Source: Gymnopus androsaceus JB14 (taxonomy: Eukaryota; Basidiomycota; Agaricomycetes; Agaricales; Omphalotaceae). Taken from it: 64,000 nucleotides of DNA. Below the pieces are notes generated by a model. It was not told the DNA's origin, ran no database searches, and saw nothing but the letters and a program-made list of their open reading frames with translations. The stretch covers positions 248,001 to 312,000 of the forward strand of contig ML769400.1 in the NCBI GenBank assembly GCA_009733575.1, read 5' to 3'. A program made the position numbers and the translations under genes. Positions 37,546 through 46,961 of this stretch are shown here, in pieces. Numbering within the stretch: position 1 is the stretch's first letter; each line of letters starts with the position of its first letter.

Positions 37546-39100
37546 ATGCTTTGCAGTAAACTTTCATCGACTATCAGCTCGCAAGTATGCCGCGGAACTA
37601 GATCCTATGCTATTTCTCGCTTCCCTGGTGGAAGGCCAGTGGGTGTTGGGAGGGCGCGCGCGCGGCAACGACCCTCTCCGGTAAAATTACAATCTTCGGA
37701 AGAACCAAAAGTAGACCCTTCTGTAAACGAATCTCCTTTGTGGAGGGCCGGAGAGTCTCTAGATGCAAGTGGATCTGCGGAAGGCCTGCAAAGACTACTT
37801 GCAAACGATTCACTAATTGTAGAAAGGTAGTTGGATTTACTGGTCGACTATCGCGTCCGTCCTTCCTTATCACGAATTCTTAGACAAATCGAAATGCTGA
37901 ACGTATTCATTGGCTTTGAGCAGACGAACAAGTATTCCATTGGCAAGTAGTGCATAAAGCGCGTCGAGTTCAACTCATCTCACTTATGACTCTAGCCAAC
38001 GCTGCGGGTGAACAAGTTGGTTACATAGCCGAAGAGCCCGGAGGTTTCCTTTCTTCTTTCAATCGACAAATACTTGCTACACATAGGCCTTTCAAGGCAC
38101 TTGTCATGGATCCATCTGGCACCCCAATTCTTTGGGTAAATCGCAGATCACATCATTTCACCTCAAACTAACCTGTATCATAGGTCCGACGACCATTCGC
38201 CTGGATAAACTCAAGAATGTACGTGCAACGTCCCAATCCTGAGCAAGAAGTAGTCGAAAGCTCCGACTCATCTACTGAACCCTTACTGGATACCTTTGCC
38301 GAAGTGCAGCAAATTTGGCACCCCTTCAGGCGACGTTATGACCTTTTCTTGCGGTACAGTTAGAACCCTTTATCTATCACCCCAGAACTGACTCATATCC
38401 AATCTCAGTGAAAGCTCAAAGCGCATCCTTTCTTTGGCTTCAGATCCTCAGCCGGAGCCAGAGCTAGATACAAACACCTTTGACCAAATAGCCAAAGTCG
38501 ACGCTCCATTCTTAGCTTGGTATTTCAGCATCCAAGATGCAGCCGCGCAGGAGATGGCTTTCATCGACCGAAAATTTAGAGGATTCGGTAGGGAGGTACG
38601 TACCTTTGTCCATCTCTATCGAACATACATAGAGTACATGTTGATTATCTGTCACCCCAGATATTTACGGATACAGGCGCGTTCTATGGTCTTATTTTCT
38701 CGATCGTTCCCTATAATTTAACAACCTTTTAGGTCAATACCTCATTCACTTTGGACCCCGTCCTGAAGAAGACGCCGCAGGAAACCCGGTGTATACTAGT
38801 ACATCAGCTCCTCGTCTAAGCCTAGAACAACGTGCTGTAAGTGTGTTGGGGTTATTTTCCAAAAGTATGAAACTTACCGTAGATTCTATTTTCCTAGCTT
38901 ATACTGGCACTGGCGGGTATGTATGATTCCGAGTCCTTGCGTGAAAGGATTCTAATCTTTTTTGCCACAGTCAATGTTGATTTTGACTATTTCTCTCGTC
39001 ATTCTGGCGGCCCGTAAGTCACCACTTCCTTATATGCATATGTCAGGATTGATTTCATTGCCGTAGCGGATTCTTCCACTTTGGCGGCGTTTGGGATTAA
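37546..39100 (+). CDS. Phospholipid scramblase family protein, probably mitochondrial
   Basis: Scramblase (PLSCR/Aim25 family) of about 390 residues. The ATG at 37546 gives a basic N-terminus rich in Arg/Ser (MLCSKLSSTISSQVCRGTRS), like a mitochondrial presequence. The family core is clear: IEMLNVFIGFEQTNKYSI, AEEPGGFLSSFNRQIL, RPFKALVMDPSG, VQQIWHPFRRRYDLF, and the beta-barrel end QYLIHFGPRPEEDAA...LALAVNVDFDYFSRHSGG, finishing FGGVWD at 39100. Two introns need GC donors (37943-37995 and 38677-38732); with these all exons join in frame. Yeast Aim25 and animal PLSCR3 are the relevant comparators. The 3' half exists again as a relic at 42.7-43.2 kb. Confidence 0.9.
37943..37995 (+). other. GC-AG intron 2 of the scramblase gene
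   Basis: Donor GCAAGT after ...KYSI plus one base; acceptor GACTCTAG. It gives KYSIANAAGEQVGYIAEE. Without it the frame breaks, and the only GT alternative leaves a frameshift. Confidence 0.7.
38677..38732 (+). other. GC-AG intron of the scramblase gene
   Basis: Donor GCGCGT and acceptor CCTTTTAG join FTDT to GQYLIHFG. The family sequence is continuous across the junction. Confidence 0.6.
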
Positions 39101-40031
39101 GGTGTACAAGTTTAAAAAGGGTGGATACTTATAGTACATGTGGAAGGGTGACATACTGGCCCGACAAAGTTGCGGAATGGCCCGAAGGGCAAGATACGGG
39201 ATCCGCACAGTATATGCCACGTAGATCAAGTATAGTACGAAAAAAATTAAAATTAAAATTAAAACAAGCGAGCGTGCAGAAAATTTGCAGAGGGGAGAGG
39301 CGATGGAGAAAGCAGTATTTGACAAGCGACAACGATTGTAAAGAATGGAATGCAAGATATATGTACAGGAGCAAGTTAACAGGATGCTTGCCACAAGTTT
39401 CCAGACGTCGACGGCATCAATGCGGTGACAAGTAAAAGGAGCTGAAGAACTGGATACAAGAATCGCAAGTCGACCGTAAAGAAAGCAATGTAACAAGGAA
39501 AAAAGACACGGAACAATGGTAAGAAAAAAACAAGGGGACGTGCAAAAAAAAAGTTGCGAACGCAGCGACGAAGTAAAACAATATGACAAGTAAAGAAGGG
39601 TAAGCAGCAAGAAAATGATATATACAGCGACGAAAGCGAAACACCTCGACAGGATGCTTGCCACAAGTGCATGTGCTGACATAGTCCGAGTCAGCGTTAA
39701 CGCAGTGACAAGTGAAAGGTGTTAAAGGAGTGCGGACTGGAGGATTTCACTTATTCTTGCTTGTTTACGTATGCTTTGTCTTTGTTAAATAACGATCAGC
39801 TTATGGTAAAATCAAGGATCGCAAAGGGAAAGGCATGTATATATACGCATAGAACTGTCGAAGGATAGCAAGATCAAAGGGAATAGCAATATGGAATCAA
39901 CAGCAAGCGAGCGGGGGTGGTAGCAAACGGTGATGAAAAGGAGCGTTGATGTCAGCGACCAAGAGGTCAACAATATATCAGGAACGGTCAACGATGCAGA
40001 GAGCGAGGACTCTGTTTGATGTGATGAGTGC
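39101..40031. other. Non-coding block with an internal repeat
   Basis: A-rich on the plus strand. An ancestral internal repeat starts with AGGATGCTTGCCACAAG at about 39382 and again near 39653. Long open frames on the minus strand (for example 38999-39682, 227 codons) are Phe/Leu/Ser-rich and follow from the base composition. The homologous block at 43184-44037 does not keep these frames, so I treat the region as non-coding, perhaps 3' UTR of the gene at 40032-41991. Confidence 0.55.
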
Positions 40032-41991
40032 TTAGTTTGGTGGTGCGCGGGGATGATGGGGACATTGGTGTTCTCTAAGGTGGCGCCGAAGAGCCTGCGC
40101 GTACGAGAAAGTCGTCCCGCAACCCTTCGGACAGTTAAACCGTTGGTGTTCGTGTTGAGCAAGAATGTGCGCTGTTTGGTAGGGCAAAGTGTTTGTCAGT
40201 TGAGCAAGGCACAACGGCCTAACGCTTACCCTGCAAGCTTTGTTTGGTTCCCAACTCCGCGAAGCAGATGTGACAAATAAAACTCTTTGAGCTCCTACTT
40301 GACGATGGGCTCAAGGAATGTGATTGGGGGTAGGGCTGAGAGTAGGATCCACCTGATTGTCCAGATACTGGGGGTAGTACGCTCGGAGTCAAAGGTAAAT
40401 CGCCTAGAAGTACCCCGCACAGTCCACAGCGTTCATACCAGGATGGCCGTTGGTATATCAGCACTGCGTTTCGGAATGCATCAGGAGTGAGGGTTAATTC
40501 TTCCCGAAGATAGCCTTCACACCCGTGCAAAGCATATTCAAAGCTGTCGCGTCCGACGGCGAAAGGGAGTTGGAGACCATCTTTGTCGATCTCAGTGTGA
40601 ATCATCAGGTCATTGTAGGTTCGGCATATGTAAGCCAGCGACGACCCATGGAAGCCGGTAGGATTCCAGATTATTTCGCGTCGGGGAGGGCGCTTGCCAG
40701 TGGTATTCTGAAGTGTCTCTAGATTATCCCCTTCCATGTGAGGTGATAACTGGTCAATCGAGAACCACTCGATCAATTCGTTCTTCAGATACTGATCGGC
40801 CTCGTCACCTTCGAGTTACAGTCAAGAAGTATTTTGCAGGTGCGGAAAAACTGAACTCACGGTAGATGGTATGGTTGGCATCATTGAAAACCTAGAAGTT
40901 AAACGACATCTCAGTAGTAACCCAACTTTCGGTGCTTTTGGCGAGCTTCTGACCTTTCTTATAAACGAGTTATATTTATCGACATCTGTTGGTGAGCGTT
41001 GTCGGTGCGTTGAATCATCGAGAGGATTGGGAGTAAATGTCAGCCGGGTATGACCAGCGCCATCTGAAGAAACTTCCAGATTCTGTTTTCCGAGTAAATT
41101 CAGGATTGTCCGGTTTATGAACACTGAAGGGTATCACTTGCATTCTCGTTTAAATGCTGACAATGGAAGGACTGCTTTTGAAAGGTAGTCAAAGGCAGAC
41201 TACCACACAAAGTTCAGCAGTTATCAGATTTGTCGAGTATCTGACACACTGCGATCTCATATACCTGAAAACTTAGTCAGGACATAACTGGAGTCACTGA
41301 CAGAACTCTTACTACTCGCAATCCCACTACTGCAGTTTCCTTGGATCCTTTTCTTAGCTTTGAAACTACATGATGAGTATTAATACTGGCCGCTGTATGT
41401 GGTGTTAAAGTCTACACCACCATGAAGGTTAGAAAACAAACGCACCACCATCGAAAACGATATAATGCGCATCTGATGAAGCATCAGAACTAGGTGATAT
41501 TCCTACAATATCAAGAAGATGAGCATTCCTGCCAAAACTCGTTAGCATAGCTCATTGGTACAGTATCTGCATGCCCTACATTAAGCATCGAGAAAAGTCT
41601 ACAGTTTTCTGCCACATCTAGAGAACCGCCGTAAGAAATGGTCTTGACTGACACGTAACGGTATACATACCTGCTTAGCCTCGGGGCCTTCAAAAACCTG
41701 AACCGCCACATCAGATTTCTTCCGCTTTGCGCCGTTGAATCGCGGCCCTTTTCGTATGGCCACAACATTCAGCAAACAAAGCTCATTCCTGGGAGTCTGT
41801 GTTTTATAGTCGAAAAAGTCGTTGCTGATGGATAACAGTGCTGCTCACCACATGATGGAAACATCTTCTTGCTCGCGCGCTGCAAGTTTGGATGCATATG
41901 AAAATTCAAGCCCAATAAACACATTGATATGCTTACGGTTGAATCCATGACTGCTCCCTGGAATAGCATAGAATTGACTATTGTGGATCAT
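40032..41991 (-). CDS. Kinase-like domain protein with two C-terminal C2H2 fingers
   Basis: Agaricomycete-type protein of about 470 residues assembled from many small exons. It starts at 41991 (MIHNSQFYAIPGSSHGFN), continues with CLLNVVAIRKGPRFNGAK, VAVQVFEGPEAKQMWQKT and LLDIVGISPSSDASSDAHYI, then LLGKQNLEVSSDG, FNDANHTIYRDEADQYLK and PPRREIIWNPTGF. This order resembles the degenerate kinase-like proteins expanded in mushrooms. A Ser/Pro/Tyr linker (SYSQPYPQSHSLSPSSS) leads to two zinc fingers: FICHICFAELGTKQSLQAHILAQH and FNCPKGCGTTFSYAQALRRHLREH, ending PRAPPN at 40032. One net +1 break is suspected near 41210 (a TGA inside ILDKSDNC/ELC). Family name and function are unknown to me. Its finger part is duplicated at 44.0 kb. 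Confidence 0.6.
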
Positions 41992-42271
41992 AAAACCGTG
42001 CGATTGAGCGAAGAATGAAGCCCTGAGGAGGATATGGTAAACGACAAGCTGTAAAAGTAAAGGGACAAAGAGAACTCGCTCTGGAAGTGTATCCCCCCAA
42101 GACGTCTTTGCATGTCAGTGAATCTTGATAACGCTCTTAATTGAACGGTCAGAATGAGTAGTGAATGGGTAGGCGTTGGGAAGTCGATAAGATAGGCGCC
42201 GAGCGTTGTCATCAGACGCTCAGCGACATTCGACGATACTACGGTACTACATGCGCGAAGGAATCAGTTTC

Positions 42272-42645
42272 AGACGCGCAGAACAGTAGTCGGTATTATC
42301 CGAGAGTTGGACTTTTTTTGAGGGAACACTCGTACGTTCCAAAACTTAAAAACGGTCCGAATCGTTTGTTATACTTTACTTGGTTGAGCGAGGTTGAGCA
42401 GGGCTGAGCGGGATGGATCAGGCAGTAAATGAACCAAATCTACTCTAATTACAAGACCCCAGGCTTTTCTATCACTGTGAACACTTGTATGGAATCATCC
42501 GCCTGCAGATCCGAGAAATTGGCCGGCATCAATCTTCAGATCTTTTCGTACTTCACGACTCTTCTTGATTACACGTAGGGTTTCAACATTGAAGGCCTAT
42601 CCGAATATATTAGTATATAGATGAGAAAGATTTGCGTGAAATGTA
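42272..42645 (-). pseudogene. Relic of the CHORD 3' end and MTIF2 last exon
   Basis: Closely similar, base for base, to 34299-34660: shared words include GAGGGAACAC, GTTCCAAAACTTAAAAACGG, TACAAGACCCCAGGCTTTTC and GATCCGAGAAATTGGCC. The MTIF2 exon copy has indels and substitutions that close the frame, and the rest of MTIF2 (about 34.66-38.19 kb) is missing here. Confidence 0.8.
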
Positions 42646-42660
42646 CTAGGTCTGATGTCT

Positions 42661-43183
42661 GGCATTCGCCTAGATAAACTAAAGACGTCCCAATCCTGAG
42701 CAAGAAGTCGTCGAAACGAACCCTTACTGGATTCCTTTGCTGAAGTAAAGGAAATTTGGCACCCTTCAAGCGGCGCTACGACCTTTGAGGCTTGCGATAG
42801 GTTGCACCAGAATCATGTTTTATCTATCACCCACACCCCCGAAACCTCGTATCCAATCTTAATGCAAGTTCAAAGCGCACCCTTTCCTTGGTTTAAGATC
42901 CCCAGTCGGAGTCAGAGCTAGATACAATACCTTTAACCAAATACTAATACTAATAGCCAAAGTCGTGGTATTTCAGCATAGCCGCCGCGCCAGGAGATGG
43001 CTTTGTCACGGTCTTGCTTTCGTGATCGCTCCCGATAAATCAACGATAAATCAACAAGCTTTTAGGCCAGTATCTCATTCACTTTAGACCCGTCCTGACT
43101 AAGAAGCCGCAGAAATCTAGTGTATACTTACTACATTGCCGTAGCGGATTCTTTCACTTTGGCGGCGCTTGGGACTAAAGGTA
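42661..43183 (+). pseudogene. Relic of the scramblase 3' half
   Basis: Matches 38190-39100: ATTCGCCTAGATAAACT, GTCCCAATCCTGAGCAAGAA, AATTTGGCACCC and the last exon TTTGGCGGCGCTTGGGACTAA. Deletions remove parts of every internal exon and the frame is lost. The last exon alone is intact. Confidence 0.85.
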
Positions 43184-44037
43184 TATATACAGCTTGAAAA
43201 GGATAGATATAGTACATGTAGAAATGTGACATACTGGCCGGGCACAGTCAGGGAATGGCCTGAAGGGCGAGATATGGAATGCGCACATACGTGCCACGTA
43301 CATCAAGTACAGTACAAAAAAATATGAGAAAAAGGGAACGCGCAGAGAAATTGCAAAAGGGAAGGCGAGCGAACGAATGATAGCGATAACGATTGGAAAG
43401 AATGAGATACAAGATAATATGTACAGAAGCAGCTTCAACAGGATGTTCGCTACAAGGTCCAGACGTCGACAGCATCGATGCGGTGACAAGTAAAGGAGCT
43501 GAAGGACTGGATACAAGAATCGTAAGTTGACCGTAAAGAAAGCAGTAGTATAACAAGAAGAAAAAGGTACGGAACAATGGTAAAAAAACCAAAGGAACGC
43601 GCAAAAAAAGCTGCGAACGGGAGGAGCGACGAAGTAAGCAATTGACAGCAAGAGGATAACAAGAAGATAAGCAGGAAATTGATATACACAGCGACGAAAG
43701 CGAAACACCTCGACAGGATACTTGCCACAAGTCCATATGCAGAGATAGACAGCATTAATGCAGTGAGAAGTAAAAGCAGTTAAAGAATCATAAGCTGATC
43801 GTTAAGAAACGTAAGCAAGAAGCCAAAAAAAAGTGAAGGATCGCAAAAGGAAAGGCATATATACGCATAACAATGTCGAAAGATAGCAAGATTAAATGGA
43901 ATAGCAATGTTGGAATCGACAGCAAGTGTGCAGTGGTGGTATCAATAGTGATGAAAAGGAGCGTCGATTTCAACGCCCAGGTCAACAACATATGACGAAA
44001 CGATGCGAGAGATGACTTTGCTCGATGTGATGAGTGG
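43184..44037. repeat. Second copy of the non-coding block 39101-40031
   Basis: Collinear with 39101-40031, including the internal AGGAT...CACAAG repeat (near 43440 and 43714). Numerous indels. It is part of the tandem duplicate that spans about 42.27-44.69 kb. Confidence 0.8.
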
Positions 44038-45159
44038 TTAGGTCGGTGGTGCGCGGGGTTGATGGCGACATCTGCCTTCTCTAAGGTGGCGCTGAAGAGC
44101 TTGCGTGTATGAGAAGGTCTCCCCGCAGTTCATCGGACAAATAAGATCGTGCTGTTCGTGTTGAGCAAGATGTGCGCTATTTGGTAGGGCAAATCGTTTC
44201 GTCAGCTGGGCAAGACTAGCACAAGCGGCCTAACGCTTACCATTCAAGGTTTGTTTCGTTCCCAACTCCGCTTGAAGCAGACTTCGACAACGTGAAACGT
44301 CTTTGAGCTCCTACTTGACGATGGGCTCAGAGAAGGTGATGGGGAGTAAGGCTGGGAGTAGGATCCCTCTGATTGTCCAGAGGCTGAGGATCGCACGCTC
44401 GAAGTCGAAGCAGCGGAAGGTCCTGCAGGTCGGTACATAGTTGTTGACGATGGGCTCAAGGAAGGCGATTGGGGGTAGTGCTGAGAGTAGGATCCAACTG
44501 ATTGTCCAGGTACTGGGGATCGCACGCTCGAAGTTGAAGCAGCGGAAGGTCCTACAGGTCGGTACGTTGACGATGGGCTCAAGGACGACGATTGGGGGTA
44601 GGGCTGAGAGTAGGATCCAACTGATTGTCCAGGTGCTGGGAATCGTACGCTCGAAGTCGAAGCAGCGGAAGGTACAGGCTGGTACATAGCTGCACCGGCA
44701 CCGCAGGAGGCAGGGATTGCGAATACCTAAAGCAACCAGCACATATCAGACAAGTCACCTCCAGAGCCGATTGCCTTCGACTACTCACGGGCTTGTGTTT
44801 CCCCTGCTACGTCGCATTGTCGGGTAGGCATTCCGCTGAGTCCCTAATTGCGAACCTCCAATCAATTGGGCGAGTGCAGGCAAGGAAAAAAATACGAACA
44901 TGCTTGGGCCATTTGACTTTGCCAGAATTCCCTTGGTCGACTTTGCCATACCTCGAAGATGGGTGCCGGAACCTCGGGTCCATAGCTGCCAATGCGATTT
45001 ATATGTCTGTGGTAGAGGAGAATAAATACTACCCACCAGCTGCGCCATTCAGAAAGAAAGTTGTCAAACCACTCCAAATACGGATCCAGCCTGCAGATAG
45101 TTGTCACTCAAAGATCTAGTCGAGTCAAAGAGAGGCAGATCAACTTACCTTCTGTCCAT
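44038..45159 (-). pseudogene. Second C2H2 gene, repeat-expanded and probably decaying
   Basis: The 3' part (44038-44690) is a duplicate of the finger end of the gene at 40032-41991. Finger 2 is intact (ICPMNCGETFSYTQALQRHL, ending RAPPT at 44038). Finger 1 is damaged: the second Cys is replaced and a 2-base shift separates KTFH from AELGTKQTL. The Ser/Pro/Tyr linker is expanded to three units of about 41 residues. The 5' part differs from the donor: an ATG at 45159 (MDRR, then LDPYLEWFDNFLSEWRSWW) follows a good TATA box, so a new promoter and N-terminus may have been captured. Exon joins between 44690 and 45100 are uncertain. Confidence 0.5.
44315..44689 (-). repeat. In-frame coding minisatellite, three units
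   Basis: Units begin TTGACGATGGGCTCA (plus strand) at 44315, 44444 and 44567, with periods of 129 and 123 bp. Both periods are multiples of three. Each unit encodes a version of AASTSSVRSPxPGQSVGSYS + QxYPQSxSLSPSS. The donor gene at 40.3 kb has a single unit. Confidence 0.85.
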
Positions 45160-45215
45160 GGTTCTAGGAAGGACGAATCTAGGCGAGACGATGGGATGAT
45201 TACCAGCGCTTGGCC

Positions 45216-45223
45216 CTTATATA
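45216..45223 (-). promoter_or_regulatory. TATA box of the second C2H2 gene
   Basis: TATATAAG on the minus strand, 57 bp before the ATG at 45159. Confidence 0.5.
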
Positions 45224-45644
45224 CGTGAAAACAGCTTATGTGTAACTGAAGAGGTTCGGTCTACGGCGAGCCCGGCAGGTGTAAAGGCTGTCGGTGGGGT
45301 GCGTGCTTCGCTGTGATGGGTTGACTGGTGGCGGGGGGATACGTGACTAGTTCATATGGTTCTGAGGCCAAAGAGCCAGTTCGTGAACATATAGAGGCTC
45401 GCAAACCATAAAACCACTTTGGGTGGCCCGGAATATGGGGGTTCAACAGCGATATATCGGGGGTAAAATCATCCGGTGAACCTGCGACGAGAGAGTTGCT
45501 AGGAGATGTGCTGTAGCAGAAAGTATTGGTACAATCTTCTGGCTTCGAGCACTATCAGCCAAGACCAAAACTGCGGACGAAGAATACAAAATACCTGTAT
45601 GACCTCGCGATTTGTGTTGCAGTTCGATTCAAATTTAGAGTTGG

Positions 45645-46060
45645 TTAAAGCGGTAAATCTTGATTTATCGACTGCTGTACGCGAGCGAACATCAACAAGG
45701 GTTGAACGACCCGAGAACCCTCAGATTGAACAGGGAATGAACTAACAGCCGCATTTTGGGCCAAAATAAGAACCTGTAAGGATCATGATAAACATATCTT
45801 TCCGGCCGACTTGGATTTTAAGAACTACACAGGAAGGTTCGCTAAAACCGCTACTTACCGTGCATTCGAGGGTAGGCAATGCCACTATCTCCTGGGCCTT
45901 CATGGAAAAGATGTGAAGGTAGAGCTGTTCACATCCAATCGCCTGAATGTAGATTTTTTCCACGAAGGTTCTTGTGATAGTCGGTCAGTTCTTCCGAGTC
46001 GGAAGTACTTGCACGCCTGCGTCCGGGATTGCGGCGGGCAGCACAGATGCGTCGGTTCAT
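45645..46060 (-). CDS. Possible hypothetical gene
   Basis: Weak call. An ATG at 46060 opens a basic start (MNRRICAARRNPGRRRASTS), then ELTDYHKNLRGK; after an A-run the neighbouring frame continues as IYIQAIGCEQLYLHIFSMKA, and an intron (GTAAGTAG...CTTACAG) leads to VLILAQNAAVSSFPVQSEGS, stopping at 45645. One net +1 shift is needed. No known domain. Opposite-strand ORFs overlap, so the strand itself is uncertain. Confidence 0.22.
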
Positions 46061-46961
46061 GCATCACAGCAGACAAAGAACAAGCGGAATGGAGTGGAAT
46101 CTGCAAAACATTAGCATCAACAAACAAAAACAACATAAGGTTCAGTCTGACCAAGTATTGCTTTGAACTAGCTTGCTCCCGAACAAGTCGAATTAGTTGC
46201 CCGGTGCTCCAAAGTGCATGGGTAATTTTTGAAACCGACATATGCATCGACATCAACTAAGTAGAGAAGTTGGACAGAGCATACAACGGCAAGCCTCAAG
46301 AACCTCACCTCTTTAACTACGCTCTAGACCAAGATGAGCAGTTGGAATTCCCCGATACTGGATGGCATTCTTTGCCGCTCTTCAGTTCATGGTCGTTGTC
46401 ATACACGAACAATGAACAAGGTCCAGTGTGCATGTAGTCAATTTTTATTTTCGCAGCGCGGGGTTTTTATGAACACAATGGCAGTGGATATACACGCAAA
46501 GGACAGGGAGAATTTGAAGCTTGAAGGCAATGAACAGAGTTATATAGGTGAACGACGCTGTAGTAATCTACGTTCTTGGCGGGACTCCAAGTATAATGGA
46601 GAATCTGGATACTAGTACGAGTATATCAGAACAGCCATAATGCGTTGAGAAGGTTTGAGGTTTTGGCAGGAAAGCGCTCCGTCGCCACCGCTGCTCATTT
46701 TCGAGAAATCTTCTCAGAAGCGCTGAAGCTTTATGAGCATAGTATTACAGTATCAAATACAAGGGAATTGAACCATCAACAGTGAGATTGAGGAAGGAGG
46801 ACGATCGGAGAACGGAACCAATCGCCTCGTGCGAAAAAAAAGTCCACGGTTGTGACTAGTCATGTGAGATTGTTGATATGATCGTCACGCTTGAGTTACC
46901 GGCAGTTTTTGGTTCGAACTTTGTTGAATCCGGCCTTTCTGAATTCGTATCCTCGAACTCC
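46061..46961. other. Region without a supported gene, upstream of CDC45
   Basis: About 0.9 kb. A plus-strand frame near 46268-46438 (EKLDRAYNGKPQEPHLFNYA) looks protein-like but has no start or splice partner that I can support. The last part should be the CDC45 promoter. Confidence 0.35.

Noticed and set aside
37943..37995. Apparent +1 frameshift in the scramblase gene
   Set aside because: A GC-AG intron with donor GCAAGT restores the frame, so no extra base is needed.
38999..39682. 227-codon minus-strand ORF resembling a multi-pass membrane protein
   Set aside because: It overlaps the scramblase end, is explained by A-rich plus-strand composition, and its frame is broken in the duplicated block at 43.2-43.7 kb.
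46268..46438. Plus-strand frame EKLDRAYNGKPQEPHLFNYA... as a gene
   Set aside because: Protein-like composition, but no start codon, no convincing splice partner and no recognisable family; overlaps weak minus-strand calls.
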